Positions 34,984-47,385 of a DNA stretch of 64,000 nucleotides are shown here, one piece after another. The stretch is from Piper betle (taxonomy: Eukaryota; Streptophyta; Magnoliopsida; Piperales; Piperaceae). Numbering within the stretch: the first letter of the stretch is position 1; the number at the start of each line of letters is the position of its first letter. The stretch covers positions 1 to 64,000 of the forward strand of contig JAURVB010007694.1 in the NCBI GenBank assembly GCA_033002965.1. Direction: 5' to 3'. A program made the position numbers and the translations under genes. Below the pieces are notes generated by a model that worked only from the letters and a program-made list of their open reading frames with translations, was not told the DNA's origin and did not search any database.

Positions 34984-35797
34984 TCAGGTCCCTCTTGGCA
35001 TTGCCTATTGCCTGTCCAAGTCTATTACATAAATCAGCAACACCAGGAACAAGGTACTGGTTCATTACCTCATTCAATCCTTCTTGGATTAGAATAGGTA
35101 CTTCCGTTGATGGCTGAACCTTCCCCATATCCAGCAACTCCTCCATCTGGATATTCAGTCCTATGAATTCACACAGTTGCATACATTCTGACGCTACCTT
35201 TGGTGCACACTCCAGCGGCACCATTGTGGCCTGGTGTACGACCACCACCTCGGGAGCTAACGAGTTCCCGCACTCGCCCGGCATTACGCTGGACTGTGCC
35301 TCCAGCAACCTCATCACCAGCACCAACACCATTTGGTCCGGCTGGATCAACATCTCAGCAACACCCGTCAAGATATCCTGCCTGTTTTCCTGAACAAGCT
35401 GCATAGCCGCCAGCTTTTTACCCTGGACAGCAACATCCTTGACTCTGGCAGGCTTCTCCTGGCCACAAATAAAACAGGTATCTGCTCCACTCATGATCAG
35501 CACGCCTCCTAATTGTGGGAACACTCCCATACCAACAATCCACATGAATGCATTCCCGATGATCAGGTCAAAATCGTCGATCTCAATCACCATCAGGTCA
35601 ATGCGGCCTTCATACTCTCCCAGAGGAATTCGCACATTCCTAGCAATGCCATCTACTTGCTTCGCCTGTGAGTTGACTACTTTGATCATGCTTGTGTAAA
35701 TCCCGGTCTTCAACCCTAGCTCCAATGCCATCCCCTTGGAGACTAGACTGTGTGTCACACCTGTGTCTATTAGGGCTGATATCCGCCTGCCATTCAC
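34979..35797 (-). CDS. Retroviral-type aspartic protease and RT-like remnant of the gypsy element (272 aa, cut short)
   Basis: The minus-strand frame opens with the pepsin-family active-site motif A-L-I-D-T-G-x-T-H-S (residues 8-17), followed by a flap region and D-L-I-I-G (near residue 78), all typical of gypsy protease, which cuts the Gag-Pol polyprotein. The C-terminal third resembles a worn RT segment (ELLDMGKVQPS near residue 213 and VADLCNRLGQA near 252), with the usual catalytic blocks absent. The frame ends at the insertion point of LTR B, whose terminal TTACA gives the stop. An in-frame stop at 35810-35812 separates it from upstream sequence. Part of a dead retrotransposon. Confidence 0.75.
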   Translation of the reverse strand: MNGRRISALIDTGVTHSLVSKGMALELGLKTGIYTSMIKVVNSQAKQVDGIARNVRIPLGEYEGRIDLMVIEIDDFDLIIGNAFMWIVGMGVFPQLGGVLIMSGADTCFICGQEKPARVKDVAVQGKKLAAMQLVQENRQDILTGVAEMLIQPDQMVLVLVMRLLEAQSSVMPGECGNSLAPEVVVVHQATMVPLECAPKVASECMQLCEFIGLNIQMEELLDMGKVQPSTEVPILIQEGLNEVMNQYLVPGVADLCNRLGQAIGNAKRDLM

Positions 35798-35949
35798 TAC
35801 ACATGGAACTTATATCAGGTTAGCTTCTCCATAAACTGAACCTCCAGCTCTCAGTGCCCCTAGAATTTGAAGGGTAGCTGTTCGGGCAACGGGCATCTCG
35901 GCCCCTTGCTCCTGGTCCTCAGCTGCCACCATAGCGCTCACCTTGACCT

Positions 35950-36981
35950 TCATTGGGCAGTCCTAGCCCTATGAGGTCCCCGGCACAAAAAGCATCCAAA
36001 CTTGGTAACATCAGCAACCCGATTGTTGTTTCCTGCACTGAAGGTATACCCCTTCTTCTTTTGCTTCGGCCCTTGGCACAGCTTTTCCTTGCCATCCCGG
36101 TTACTGACCTTGTTACTCTGGAATTTCCTGCTCAAGCCATCATCACGTGAACCACCAACAGGCTTCAAATCTACCAAAGCATTAGCTGCCACCAAAGCTG
36201 TAGGCAAATCTGATACTTTTTGCCACTTCAACTCCATCTGCACCCATGGCTGTAGACCAGTGACAAAGTTAAACAACTTGTCGTCCTCTAACATATTTTT
36301 GATGTCGAGGAGGCACGAGCTGAACTCTTTGACGTAATCTTTGACCATTCCTATCTGTCTCAATTTCTTGAGTCGGTCTCTTGCCTCCCATGTAGTGTTG
36401 GTCGGCAAGAACTGATACTGAAGTTCCCACTTTAGAGAATCCCAAGTTTCCATACGGGGTCGACCAGCAACTTCATCTTCCTCGGTGCGAGTCCTAAACC
36501 ATAATTTGGCATCCCCCGTCAAGTAAATGCTGGCCATCGAAACTTGTCTGTCTTCGGGTATGTTTGCAGCAACAAAATACTCCTGAATGTCCCATACGAA
36601 GTTTTCCAGATCTTTGGCTGATCTGTTCCCCAAAAACTTCTGCGGCTCTGGCACTTTAAGCCTTCCCGGAATTGAGTTTTCATCAGCTGCACGGTCAACA
36701 CCACCGTGTTGAGGCTGCGCTGCAACTACCTGCTTCAGCAAACTTACGTCGGAATGCAGAACTTCAATTGCAACCCAGAGATCCTCCAGCATCCCCACCA
36801 TTTCCTGCACATGACTGGGCTCGGGCCTGTCGCCAACCGGAGTATTCAAGTCCAAGATCCCTTCTGTCAAGGACTGTAGTCTATGGAAGATAGTTTGTCC
36901 ATCTTCATTGTTGGTAGGTCTGCCCACCAACACTTCTAGCCGTGTAAGCCTATCCCTAAGAGTCTCATTTCGTGTGTCCAT
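35950..36981 (-). CDS. Gag protein of the gypsy element (343 aa)
   Basis: A long open frame on the minus strand with the plant gypsy Gag layout. It has a coiled-coil-prone N-terminus (1-100), then the retrotransposon Gag core with F-V-W-D-I-Q-E-Y-F (near 129-137), LTGDAKLWFRT (near 154-164) and W-D-S-L-K-W-E-L (near 181), a K-R-rich linker (about 290-320), and a zinc-knuckle start CFLCRGPH (near 331). The last Cys of the knuckle is lost because of a frameshift just after it, where the frame ends. Gag forms the particle that packages element RNA. An open frame of this length in an otherwise ruined element suggests loss of function late, or mobilisation in trans. Confidence 0.85.
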   Translation of the reverse strand: MDTRNETLRDRLTRLEVLVGRPTNNEDGQTIFHRLQSLTEGILDLNTPVGDRPEPSHVQEMVGMLEDLWVAIEVLHSDVSLLKQVVAAQPQHGGVDRAADENSIPGRLKVPEPQKFLGNRSAKDLENFVWDIQEYFVAANIPEDRQVSMASIYLTGDAKLWFRTRTEEDEVAGRPRMETWDSLKWELQYQFLPTNTTWEARDRLKKLRQIGMVKDYVKEFSSCLLDIKNMLEDDKLFNFVTGLQPWVQMELKWQKVSDLPTALVAANALVDLKPVGGSRDDGLSRKFQSNKVSNRDGKEKLCQGPKQKKKGYTFSAGNNNRVADVTKFGCFLCRGPHRARTAQ

Positions 36982-37075
36982 CTTCTAGAAAATTTGATCT
37001 GTCGGTAGTAAATGTGGAGACTATGTTGTAGTATGCGGCTTTACTCGAACTTAGAACTTGCGCTCTGATGCCCTC

Positions 37076-38925
37076 TATCATAGACGTAATTTAAGTTAGA
37101 ATTTTTCACTTATTTATCAGCGTCTATCCGGCGTATTCCCTCTTGGGAACACCAGCCTTCCATAAGTCGCGTTCCTTTGACAATACCTGCGAGAGCCGAA
37201 AATAGATCTCGTTGTCAATACCGCTACCCGCCAACACACCCAGCACAATACACCCTGCCGACTACCCAGACAGCAGTGCCTTGTGCCAAGTACCGATCAC
37301 CAAACTACACACCACAGCGCTACGCGCTCGCCAAGTCTTGCCGCTCAACGTCCCAACGCACTGGCTACCCACTATCGGCACAAGTACCGCTACCCATTCA
37401 AGGTACAGCCCCAATCCCGGAATCCTTGGATTGATGCACAATGCCAAATACCGATGCTGATAATAACTCAATTACAGGAACTCCATCCCAACCTTTATTT
37501 AAATCATAAACAAAGGACACAAGTAATCCCTCCCAGACTACTTGTCGGCTGAGGGCATGCAAACCCCATGCCGAATCTCTCAACCTCGCTTGAGAGACCA
37601 TGAGAACACCCTCACTCGGTCCTCACCTTCAACCCTCCAGTCGTCCCCCTTGGATCAACTGGTTATATGCAATTTCCTCAACTAGTATATGCAATGGGTT
37701 GCTAAGAATGTAAGTTGCGTAATACGTCAATCCCGACAACTTGACTGATCCAGCAGCCCACACGTGAAGTCCAATCCTACTCCAAGGATTGACTGCAGCC
37801 CTTCACCATCTCCCTACCTTGATCTCGGTATGCTTCTCTCCACGGAAACTTCAACACAACTCTTTCCAGCAGTTCTCTCCTCTACTAGACATCCTTTCTT
37901 TCTTTTCCCATACAAGAGGCCGTCCCTTATACAGAAAACTCTAACTCGTGTTCACCAACTTCGGATAAACCCAAATCTTCCCCGCAATCTTTATCTCCAA
38001 AAGGTCACCTAAGATTCACCGCGTCCTTATCCCTAGACCTGATCACGTCCAGGATCTACCCCACGGCTTAGGCTTATCTCCAACTTGAGTTTGTTGCAAC
38101 ATTGCTCGTGCCTGGAATATCAGGATATCCAGATCCTCTCTAGATATGCTCCTGCCCACTTTTCACGAAGCTTCCTCCAAACCATCGGCTGCACCGCTAG
38201 TTCAACCATCTCGCCTACTGGCTCGACCCTAGCAAACACTCGGCCACAAGATCAACCTCTTCGACGCTTCCAGAAGTTTTTGGCTCCAAGACCGGCACCC
38301 ATCTACCGCTGCAAACTCCAGCAACCAATGCCACCACACACGTTAACACCCAGTGCCGCTGCAAACGTCGGCACCAGATCACCGCTAGACATCGTTACCG
38401 CCAAGAACCAAATACCGCTCCAAACACCGGTATCTGCATACTGCTATAAGCCTGCACCGTGCGCTCCAGCATGCCGCTATTTTGATCGGCAAGCTGCTCG
38501 GCATGCCTGTGCTACTTGGTAGCCTGATTGGCATTCTACTCTATACGCTCGGTTGCACCCAACCTCACTTTGCCGACATAAACACCGACTTGCTTGTGAC
38601 GCTTAGCCCTAGTGCTCGATCATCAGCACCCGACTAGCGCTCCATCTCACGAACCAGCACCATCTTGAGGTTTCTTGGACTCGACCACCACCACATGCCC
38701 GATACACCATATACCGCTACATGTGCCAATACTCGCTATCTCCCAACACTTGGCTCGACAACTACGTGCACCATGGTCCGATTACCTACAACTATAACAC
38801 GGTTAGTGTATGGTAAGTTGTTTTACCACCTGGATAGCATCGACTATCCATGTTTGGATGTGGGATGACTAAGAACAACCGCCAAACCCTTGCTCCGGGC
38901 GCATCCTAAACTCAAAGCTGTAACA
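37076..38925 (-). repeat. 5' LTR of the minus-strand gypsy element
   Basis: 1,850 bp. Minus-strand ends TGTTACAGC and TGATA. Just outside its inner end (minus strand) is GGGCATCAGAGC at about 37062-37073, two mismatches from the initiator-Met primer site. The LTR is rich in CTACC/ACCG short motifs. Its open frames (for example 38085-38522 plus) are matched in the other LTR but lack protein-family features. Confidence 0.85.
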
Positions 38926-38930
38926 CTTGC

Positions 38931-40206
38931 CATTAGGGCCAACTTAGGCCTACACAAGAAGATTTGTGCATCAAGGAAGAGTATCTCAATAGGGCTGCTA
39001 TTTTTCAAGGAAGATCAATATTTATGTGACGAGGGGAAGATGGTTTTGCAGTTCATACTAAGCTCCTTGATATTCCGGTGATAAGCGAGGTCACAATGTT
39101 TATTTTATTTTATTTTATTTTCCATCAAGTCAAAGTTTAATTAAATTTGATTTAATTTGTTAATCGACTCAAAAGAACTCGATGCAAAACTTGACTTGAT
39201 ATTAAATGAATGGGACATGAACTTGTATAAAATTTAGACTATATTTATTTTAAATTTTTTATATAATTTAATTAAATTATAAAAAAACATAATATAATAA
39301 TAATTTTACATAAAAATATGCATGATTCAATTGTCTTTTATACATAATTATAAAATTAAGATACTATAATTATAACTTAAATTTTAATATAAATTACATA
39401 AAATAAGAGTATTAACCTACAAATCAAATAAGTTAGAACTCGAATCAAACTCAAACTTTAACCAACTTGTGCATTTATTAGCTTTGTCTCGAACTCAAAA
39501 TCAAACAATTTAATTGTGATTTAAGCAAAACTTGACTTAACTGACCCGATGAGCCTACTGTCAAGTACTAAGTTAAACTATAATATTGACATTAATAATC
39601 GGGCAAACAATATTAACGATACTAATAGGATAGGTATATAGAACTAAAAAGTTGCCTCAAAAGAAAAAAGCACTCGAGCAAAAGGGGAACACAAGTGGGT
39701 GTTGCGAGTGGTAGACAAATTCTAGATTGATGCATAATTTTGCCCCTTCAATTTTGACAACCCTTTCTTTACCAGCTTTGCTTCTGTTGCCCTTTTTTCT
39801 TAAAAACAAAAATTTTGCTTTCAATATTAGACCTCATGAAAAGGCAAAATCGGTAACAACGGTTCAAGAGGCCGCTGCAAAAAGAAATATAAATCAATTA
39901 TTGATCGCAATGTTTAAAAATGATTGACAAACGTCTAAACGCTTGACAAATAACAACCAATTATTAATCACATCACAATGGTGTACAAGCCGGTCATCAG
40001 TCACTGTTTACAAATGTTGTCAAAGTTAAAGCAATTCCGGACAAATAGGAACCATGCACGAACGTTTAAACGGTTTCGCAATGCCCCGTATCAAGGGATG
40101 CATAATCTCGTTATCTGACGGTAAAAAGAGTGGTAATGCCATGATAATTACCTTGGAATTATGGGAACAATATGTAAAACAAAAAAGGCAAAAGTGGAGG
40201 ACAAAG
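38931..40206. other. AT-rich intergenic spacer downstream of the PDH gene
   Basis: Contains a short TTTTA microsatellite (about 39100-39124) and an A/T-rich segment with repeated ACTCGAA/AACTCAAA motifs (39420-39560), similar in texture to 56780-57200. The right part should include the 3' UTR of the minus-strand PDH gene. Small open frames here have no recognisable product. Confidence 0.5.
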
Positions 40207-43200
40207 CTACGCGTGAGCTGCCACAGGAACAGCTCTGTAGCATGCTCTTCTTGCAGCTCGAACAATATCATCAACCTGGACAAAGTGAAAATGAGCTGTT
40301 TTTAAGTATCCATTGCCGGCAACATGCTCAATCTAATTATTTGTAATGTCTGCATGCTAGATGGATCATAGTGGTATAAGAAAAAAGACCTGTGGAACAG
40401 CCATTCTCTCAAGATTTGCTGCGTAAGGCATGGGAACATCGGCTCCAGCTATTCTTTCCACAGGCGCATCAAGATATTCAAAGCTTTCCTCAACTACTGA
40501 TGCACTGTTTATCAACAAATTTCACATATTAAATTCAAAGTAAATACAGTAAACTAATTGCCTGCCTTATAAAAAACTAATCACTTAAATTAGCATATTT
40601 TAAAACTACAAAATCTAAAACAGCTAAAATGTCTTCCGATTTTAGATGTTATATAAGGGCATTTGATTTAATAATAGGAGACATGTCACTAGGCTAACAG
40701 TCATTCTGCCCAAACACAGAGAGACAAAAAGTCTTCCTATGACTCTGCATTGGTAGTCTCCAGCCCAGATAAAGGAGAGTTTGGTGTCCGGAAGGACATC
40801 CAGCCGTTAAAACTTTGTCATAGGGAAACACTTGGATCCTAGATTAAAATCTTTGTCCCTAACCCCCTTTTAGCCAGAAGATGACAAACTTAAATAAATC
40901 AATAGGTGATAATCATTTGTCGTCAAGTAGGCCAGGCCCCTGTGGGCCGGCGGTCCACCCGCTCAAAAAGTGGGCCGGACAACCCCACCCACCCTTGACA
41001 TACCTACATTTGAGTTAAGCATGGGTGTGGCTCAACACAAAACAAAACAATAAAATGGATCCACATCTCAGACTCCAACTCATAAACCATTCATAAATGT
41101 CAATATGAAAAGAAAGAAAATCATCAATTAATAGGAATAACATCATAAGAGAGTACTCAAAGAACTAACCAAATTTCAGCTCCAACACCATGCTGAGGAA
41201 AACCCTCTTCAACTGTAACCAGTCTGTTTGTTTTCCTGAATGATTTGTTAATTGTGGCTCTGTCTAGAGGCCTGATTGAGCGCAGATTTATAACCTATTA
41301 TCAATAATTTGCAGATAATTATAAAGATTTTGCCTATAATTTTAGGAAATGAATTGAAGAGGAAGGACAGTACTTTGTACGAACATAGAAATTATGTCCA
41401 TGAAATAATGAAGATTCTACGGAACTGGTGCATGAGATAATAAGCATTCACAAACAAATACAAAAATAACAAACCAAAGTTTTCCTTGACACACCTCAGA
41501 TGTTTCAAGAGGAAAACTATAGAAGAAACGTGATTGCAAGTACAAATAAGATAATATAAATATAAAAGCATCATTATATTTATGCAGACATTTTTTCCAA
41601 GATAAACAAATTTTACATACAAACAATCTAAGTTAGAGGAAGAAAATGGGAAATATAAGTGAACAAAATGAGCCAAAATGATTGGAGCTTGGAAGCTTGG
41701 ATCTGGAAGAAGGCAATAAATCTCATCCATCCCAATGGCTACCTCTTGGCTAACTACAATACTATTGGTTTTTTAAAGAAAGATATCAAATGCGTTGACA
41801 ACAAATAAGGACAAAGATAGGCATGAAACGTTCTTAACTTATGAACCAGTGGACTTGCATTCTATACTACAAAAATTAGGGAGTATGTTGTATGTTAGCT
41901 TTGAACAATGCACGAAGGAGAGAAACAAACGAAAATTTTTTTATTTTGTCATTGTAATCTAATTTATATTAGAGATTGACTTTTGGAATCTTTAGATAAT
42001 CAAACAAAAGTGCGTTTACTCAAATCCTACACCAGCTAATCTGCATTTAAAGCTGGCAAATATCAAATAAAAAAATTTACTCTATGGCAAGTCTCCTATT
42101 AGTGAACTGATTGGCTTAACTTTCCATATCAACATAGCAGAGGCACAAAAAGATTCTTTCACTTATTAAAACCCAGTAATAGAAAATTTTGATTTAATAA
42201 TTTTAAAATGGACATGTTTTTATAATGGACCCCGCAATATTCAAGAGATCTTGGTTAAATCTTTTAGGACTAAGCAAACCCTTGCCAAGATGAACAAGTA
42301 ACATCTCTTCAGAGTCTACAATCTCTCTCCTTCCATGATACAACGATTTTGGCAAAATTCTTGAGAGATTTCACAAGATTGAAAACCACGTAGAAATCTA
42401 GTTTTTCAAACAAAACATACAGTCAAAGTTGACATTGCATTGAGTTCACCTCAGCATTGATTCCATCCTTTGCAAGAATATCTGCTGCCTGTGCAAAATG
42501 CATTTTGAAATTAGTCACAAGACGTGAGACACATAAGTGCGGGATCATGCACAGATACAGTAAAAGTGTGTATTCTATATAGTAGAGAAAGTAAAAGCAG
42601 TTTCTCAAAACCAACATAAATATATATAATTCTTAAAACCCTAAACCCTAAACCAACCCATCCCACCTCCATTTCGTTTATTTCTACTCTACTCATTTCA
42701 ATCCGCATACCTGAAGAACCAAGAAATGCCAAACTGGACATTTTTGTCATTAAAGGCTGTGGCGAAGAAAGTTTGGACAGATTAGGCTGCAAGCTGGTCA
42801 GAGTAAAAGAGACTTCTAACAGCAAAGGTGAGGCAAAGCAGAAGCCTTTAGGAGAGGAAACAAGGTAAAGCAGCACCCTTTTGGGAAGAACACAGACAAG
42901 CAGCGAAACAGATAATATTGACACAGACGCTGTCATCTAGGGGAGATTATGAAGCTTTATTGACTTCTGAACATCCGGATGAAATATCACCAAGAACACT
43001 AAATTTTATCTTTGAAAATAACACTTGCCAAACTCTCAAAACTGAAATCTTGGAGACATTTGCAGAGAAACCGCAAAAGGCAAATCAAGACATGAAAGGT
43101 TCAAGTATGGAAAACAGCACTAAAAAACAATTAACGCACCTCCACACATCATCTCTTGTAAGAAACACTCAGAAGGCAAAAGTGGTATTCATTAAGGTTT

Positions 43201-46200
43201 AAGATAGCAGGATGCACTGCATCCAGCTAATAATCTGGTGAACAACGTTGTCATATTGAGTCATAACCCTCATGTTCAATAGAAATCAAAAAGTGATAAA
43301 TTAATAACATTGCAGCCCACATGGACTGTGTCAACATTCAGGTGACAATGAAAAAGATTCCGGTGACAATGAAATAAAAAGCATGGGTTGAATCAATATT
43401 CACATTAGTTTCTATTAGAAATAAGAATATCAGTAAAAATCCAACAAACTTATTCCACATTTACAATGACCTGCCACAAAGAAAAGACATACAAAAGGCC
43501 ATGGACACACCTGAAGTGCATAAGCAACCATCTTTGAGAAAGCCGTAATTGTGACATGCTTTCCTTCTCGCTCAATCTGTCAAATTATAAATGACTTGCA
43601 AAATGCAGAAATTTTGCTGCTAAAAGGGTAAAAAGTTAATTTCAAAAAATTAAATGAATACCTTAGCCTTTCCAATAGGAAGACAGAAACTGGAATCCAG
43701 GGACTCTGCTGACACAGGAAAAGACTCCCCATACCTAAAGAATAGAGTAATTAGTAGAACTTACAGAATTTCATAGTCTATGAACAAGGCATTCATAGAA
43801 AAATAATGAGCCTTATATACATGAGTTACAACTCATATAACTTATGAGTTGCACCTTTTGTTTGGAGCAATAAAGTGGGCCCTATTACTCAAAATCTACT
43901 TAGATAAATAGAAAAATAAAGAATAAGGATAATTATAAATTTTCAAATCAATCTAATATTTCTAACTATTTCATCTTAATTGTCAAAGTAATTGTAATAA
44001 AAATTAATTTCAAATAGTTATTAACTGGTGCATTTTTAAAAAATCTAAAGTAGGTCACATTGACGTCAAAAAAAGATAAAATTTTATCACCCTCCTACTT
44101 ATGCACTCTACTTTTCATAAATATAAATCTCCTTTTGTGGGACCCACTAAAAATAGCTCAAATTAAATGTGTAACTCATCTAAGCTATACGAGGTGTAAC
44201 TCACCTAAATTTTTCCCAAAAAAATAAATAAAATAAAATATTGAAAAAAATCACATTTTTACATATTCAAACTTCCAAAGGTATTGTCAATTTTAACTAA
44301 TAAATAGAAAAAAGAGGCGAGGTACACAAGCAAATGCAATTAAATAAGGCACATGGACAATTAAGAATTGAGCATTGGTACGGTGTGAGACTGGGGTTTA
44401 GTGGAGAGAAGAAAAATTGCCCCAACTACAATTATTTGGGATTAAGTGGCAGAAAAAAGTAAAAAGAAAACTGGATCAGTAGACTCTTTTTATTAATCAG
44501 TAGTGACTTGAATTTATATTAAAACATGCAAGCAAAAAAACTTAATAATATTGAATTGTAAGGCTACATTGAAAGCCAAAATAATGACTTACAATAATTC
44601 ATTTTCAAGAAAAACTACAGGATCAGGATCCCTAATTGCAGCTTTCAGCAAGCCTCGTGCATCTTCAGATGAGTATGGTGAGAGAACTTTCAATCCGGGA
44701 CATGAAGCATACCAAGACGCAAAACACTGCAGTTTGGAAAGCTAAAAATTCACACTCAAATGCATTCAAATTTCAAAATAACTCCTCAAGTTAGTAGACT
44801 TTACTAGTTAATCTTACACCAACTATCATAGCAATTTAGTTCCTCAAAATTGGGGAAAAATGTCAAATAACAAAGTATGAGAAATACAGGAGCATCCTTA
44901 ACAAATAACAACCAAAAAGTCATCAACTACATTTGACCCCAAGCCTCTCCCCATGCATCTCACTTCCACACACTTGGCTCTTCATTGCTTCCCCAACTGT
45001 CCAATCTGGTATTCCCATCATCTTATTTCTTGAACACCCCAAACACCACCACCACCCCTCTCCCCTCTCAATCTCCCCAATAAACCTCCCTCCGTCCATG
45101 CCCCCATCCCAATTTCCATGAACATTAAACCTCGTATTCTGAAGGAGATACTACTGAAAGTCCACGAAAAAGCATCCAAACATAGAAAAAATAGGCAGAT
45201 TTCATCTGTACCACTTCTTATGTCTCACATGCCTTCAGAAAGCGAAATTCATCAGATGTTTGTTGGTAGCTCACCAAATGAATAACTATGCATGACATAA
45301 TAGGGAAAAAGATATAAAAACCTGTGAATGTTGAGCTCCAACTCCAGCAGCAGCTCCATTTGGGCCTCTAAAGACAATAGGTACAGAGATTTGGCCAGCT
45401 GACATGTAGTTTGATTTGGCTGCAGAATTAATTATATGATCTATTGCCTACAAAGAAGCCAGTAAAGTCACTAATAATATACAAGATCAATCATTTCACC
45501 ATTCGATTTTTCTACAACAAGATAGAGGGAAGCTATTCTTTAGCTGATTTCATTATCAGAAAAAAAGTCATTTCATGCCAAAGCCCTAAGTTTCTGAGGA
45601 AACCAAACAAAACTTAAAATAAATAACCTTGCATGTTTTCAATTTACATCTTGTCTTGGATTAAAGGCTTTCGTCCACAACAGGTCCATTTCATAACAAT
45701 AACATATCAGAAATACTAAGAAAACACAATCAATTAATCTAAGTAGCATAATTCAAACTCAAACCTGCATGGAGAAATTAAAAGTCATGAACTCAACAAC
45801 TGGCCGAAGACCATGGTAAGCTGCACCAACACCTATGCCAGCAAAGCCAGCCTGCAATAATACAATGTATGAAAAGGATGAATAAGGTAGAAGTAGAGTA
45901 TAAACAGACGATTATGATAACTTTTCCCTCCTTGTATATCATTGCAAAAACCAAATACGTTGCAGATCAGTGATAAGGAAAGAAATGAAGGTGGAGGAGT
46001 ATGCTCTAGTGAAATCAACACCAAAGGTTTTCCACCAGAACACCCAGTGAAAAAGACAAACAAACAGAATCCACAACAATGAAACGTGCACCCAATCCCA
46101 ATGATTTTATAATTCAATAAAAACACCAATTACTCATGGTTTATAATACACAGTTTTAGACACGAGGTCTGGCTAGTAAGAAAATTTCTAAATAAAAAAT

Positions 46201-47385
46201 TAATAATACAAACAAATTGTCTCATAAAGAAAGTATTAAACAATTAACAATAAAGATCCTAAAAGTACAATTCCCAAAGTAAAATAATTATCTAATAAAA
46301 ACTTGTCTAGCATCAAAGTAATTGATCCAGGAAAAGGTCCATTACTGACCTCGGTAATTGGAGTGTCTAGCACCCTATCAGGACCATATTTATCAAGAAG
46401 ACCCTTTGATATCTGTCATAAAAACACAAAAATTGCTGGCTATTATTAGTGTTTGAAACATAGGACAAGAATAATATCACAGATTACAAAACAAATCATC
46501 TAACCTTGTAAGCCCCTTGATATTCACCAACCTAATATAAAAGGAACAATTAGTTTATACGAAAACTACAGAAGAAATGGGTAGAAAAAAATGGATTCTT
46601 CAAAGGAGTACCTCTTCACCCATCAGAAAAACTTTAGGGTCTGCCGACATTTCTTCATCAAGTGCAGAATTTAAAGCATCCCTCACTGTCATCTGCATGA
46701 AGAGATATTAGAAATAAAAAAATTCATTTAATTTGCAAAAACAATCAAGGATTCTTTAGAAAAACTATGTACAAGTGTTTGAGCAATAAATCTCATATCA
46801 ATTAGTTTTGTCTCCCCAGAAATTTACGCATAAAATTTGACATTTAACAATGAATTATCTCTGCAGAAACTAACTATTTTGTTGGTTTCGACCAATTTAA
46901 TAAATTCAAACTAATTTGACTAATCAACTATTATTAATAAAAGGAAAATTAAACGGCGCACTCTGACAAAAAGGAGGAGATTCAACCAATCAACATACAA
47001 CAAAATAAAAATAATATATTAAATTGTCATAATCGATGTCATCATTGAATCAGAGTTTATTTATCACTAAAATCAGAGTGTATCATCTCCTGATTCAAAT
47101 TAAGGTTTAATAAAATCGGAGATGCCAAGACTAATTCAAACTAATTCAACTACCTCTTTTCCTCCGGCAGAGAAATTCCTCGGAAGCTGAGATGCCAAGA
47201 CACCTATCCTTTGCAGGGGCTGCAGATGGCACCATAAACAACCCATTTCACAATTCTTGAACCCCAAATCAGCTTTCCTTTCAGCAAATACAAACAAAAT
47301 GAAACACATCAAATCTCGCTTCATATTTTACCGAAACAGGAACGCCTCCAAAAATGGCCGCCCTCTGCCTGAGAACTCTCCACAT
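40207..47385 (-). CDS. PDHB (MAB1-like): Pyruvate dehydrogenase E1 component subunit beta, mitochondrial (14 exons, 374 aa)
   Basis: Coding exons, in transcript order: 47332-47385, 47154-47219, 46612-46692, 46505-46531, 46350-46412, 45765-45851, 45322-45447, 44593-44726, 43662-43734, 43511-43576, 42450-42488, 41170-41294, 40390-40504, 40207-40275. All junctions are GT-AG and phases agree; the sum is 1,125 nt. Residues 1-40 form an Arg-rich, acid-poor mitochondrial presequence with a RNFSA motif near its end. The mature protein starts around the MTVRDALN segment (41). Conserved marks are [12 protein letters not shown] (64-75), with the Glu that activates thiamine pyrophosphate, DTPITE (92-97), a GAQHSQ loop (163-168) and a C-terminal [16 protein letters not shown] region. 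With E1 alpha it forms the heterotetramer that decarboxylates pyruvate in the mitochondrial complex. Length matches plant orthologues. No defect was seen. Confidence 0.97.
42632..42654. repeat. Short telomere-like repeat in PDH intron 10
   Basis: AAACCCTAAACCCTAAACC, about two and a half units of the plant telomere heptamer. Such telo-boxes occur in plant genes, often near promoters; inside an intron it may be incidental. Confidence 0.7.
43811..44216. mobile_element. MITE-like insert in PDH intron 8
   Basis: The two ends are inverted copies of each other: left ATGAGTTACAACTCATATAA with CTTATGAGTTGCACC; right, when inverted, GTGAGTTACACCTCGTATAG with CTTAGATGAGTTACAC. The interior is AT-rich and carries GTGGGACCCACT at 44138. 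I could not fix a target duplication, so the superfamily is open. It lies wholly in the intron and does not touch splice sites. Confidence 0.55.

Larger units (their letters stand above)
27245..38925 (-). mobile_element. Ty3/gypsy retrotransposon, minus strand, with two nested insertions
   Basis: Two LTRs in the same orientation, 37076-38925 (5' LTR) and 27245-30488 (3' LTR including a 1.39-kb TRIM array), flank an interior with gag and protease frames on the minus strand. The element is bounded by an exact 5-bp duplication CTTGC (27240-27244 and 38926-38930). On the minus strand LTRs start TGTTACAGC and end TGATA rather than the usual CA. Copy B (32116-34983) sits in the pol region. Past the protease, pol is so degraded that only short RT-like and integrase-like traces remain. 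It is probably non-functional or non-autonomous. Confidence 0.85.

Noticed and set aside
38085..38522. 145-codon frame, with a partner at 28253-28579
   Set aside because: Both lie in the two LTRs of the same gypsy element, antisense to it, and show no protein signature; the reading frame is broken in one of them.
47136..47324. 62-codon frame taken as a separate small gene
   Set aside because: It includes PDH exon 2 (47154-47219) plus flanking intron; the in-phase splice sites explain it.
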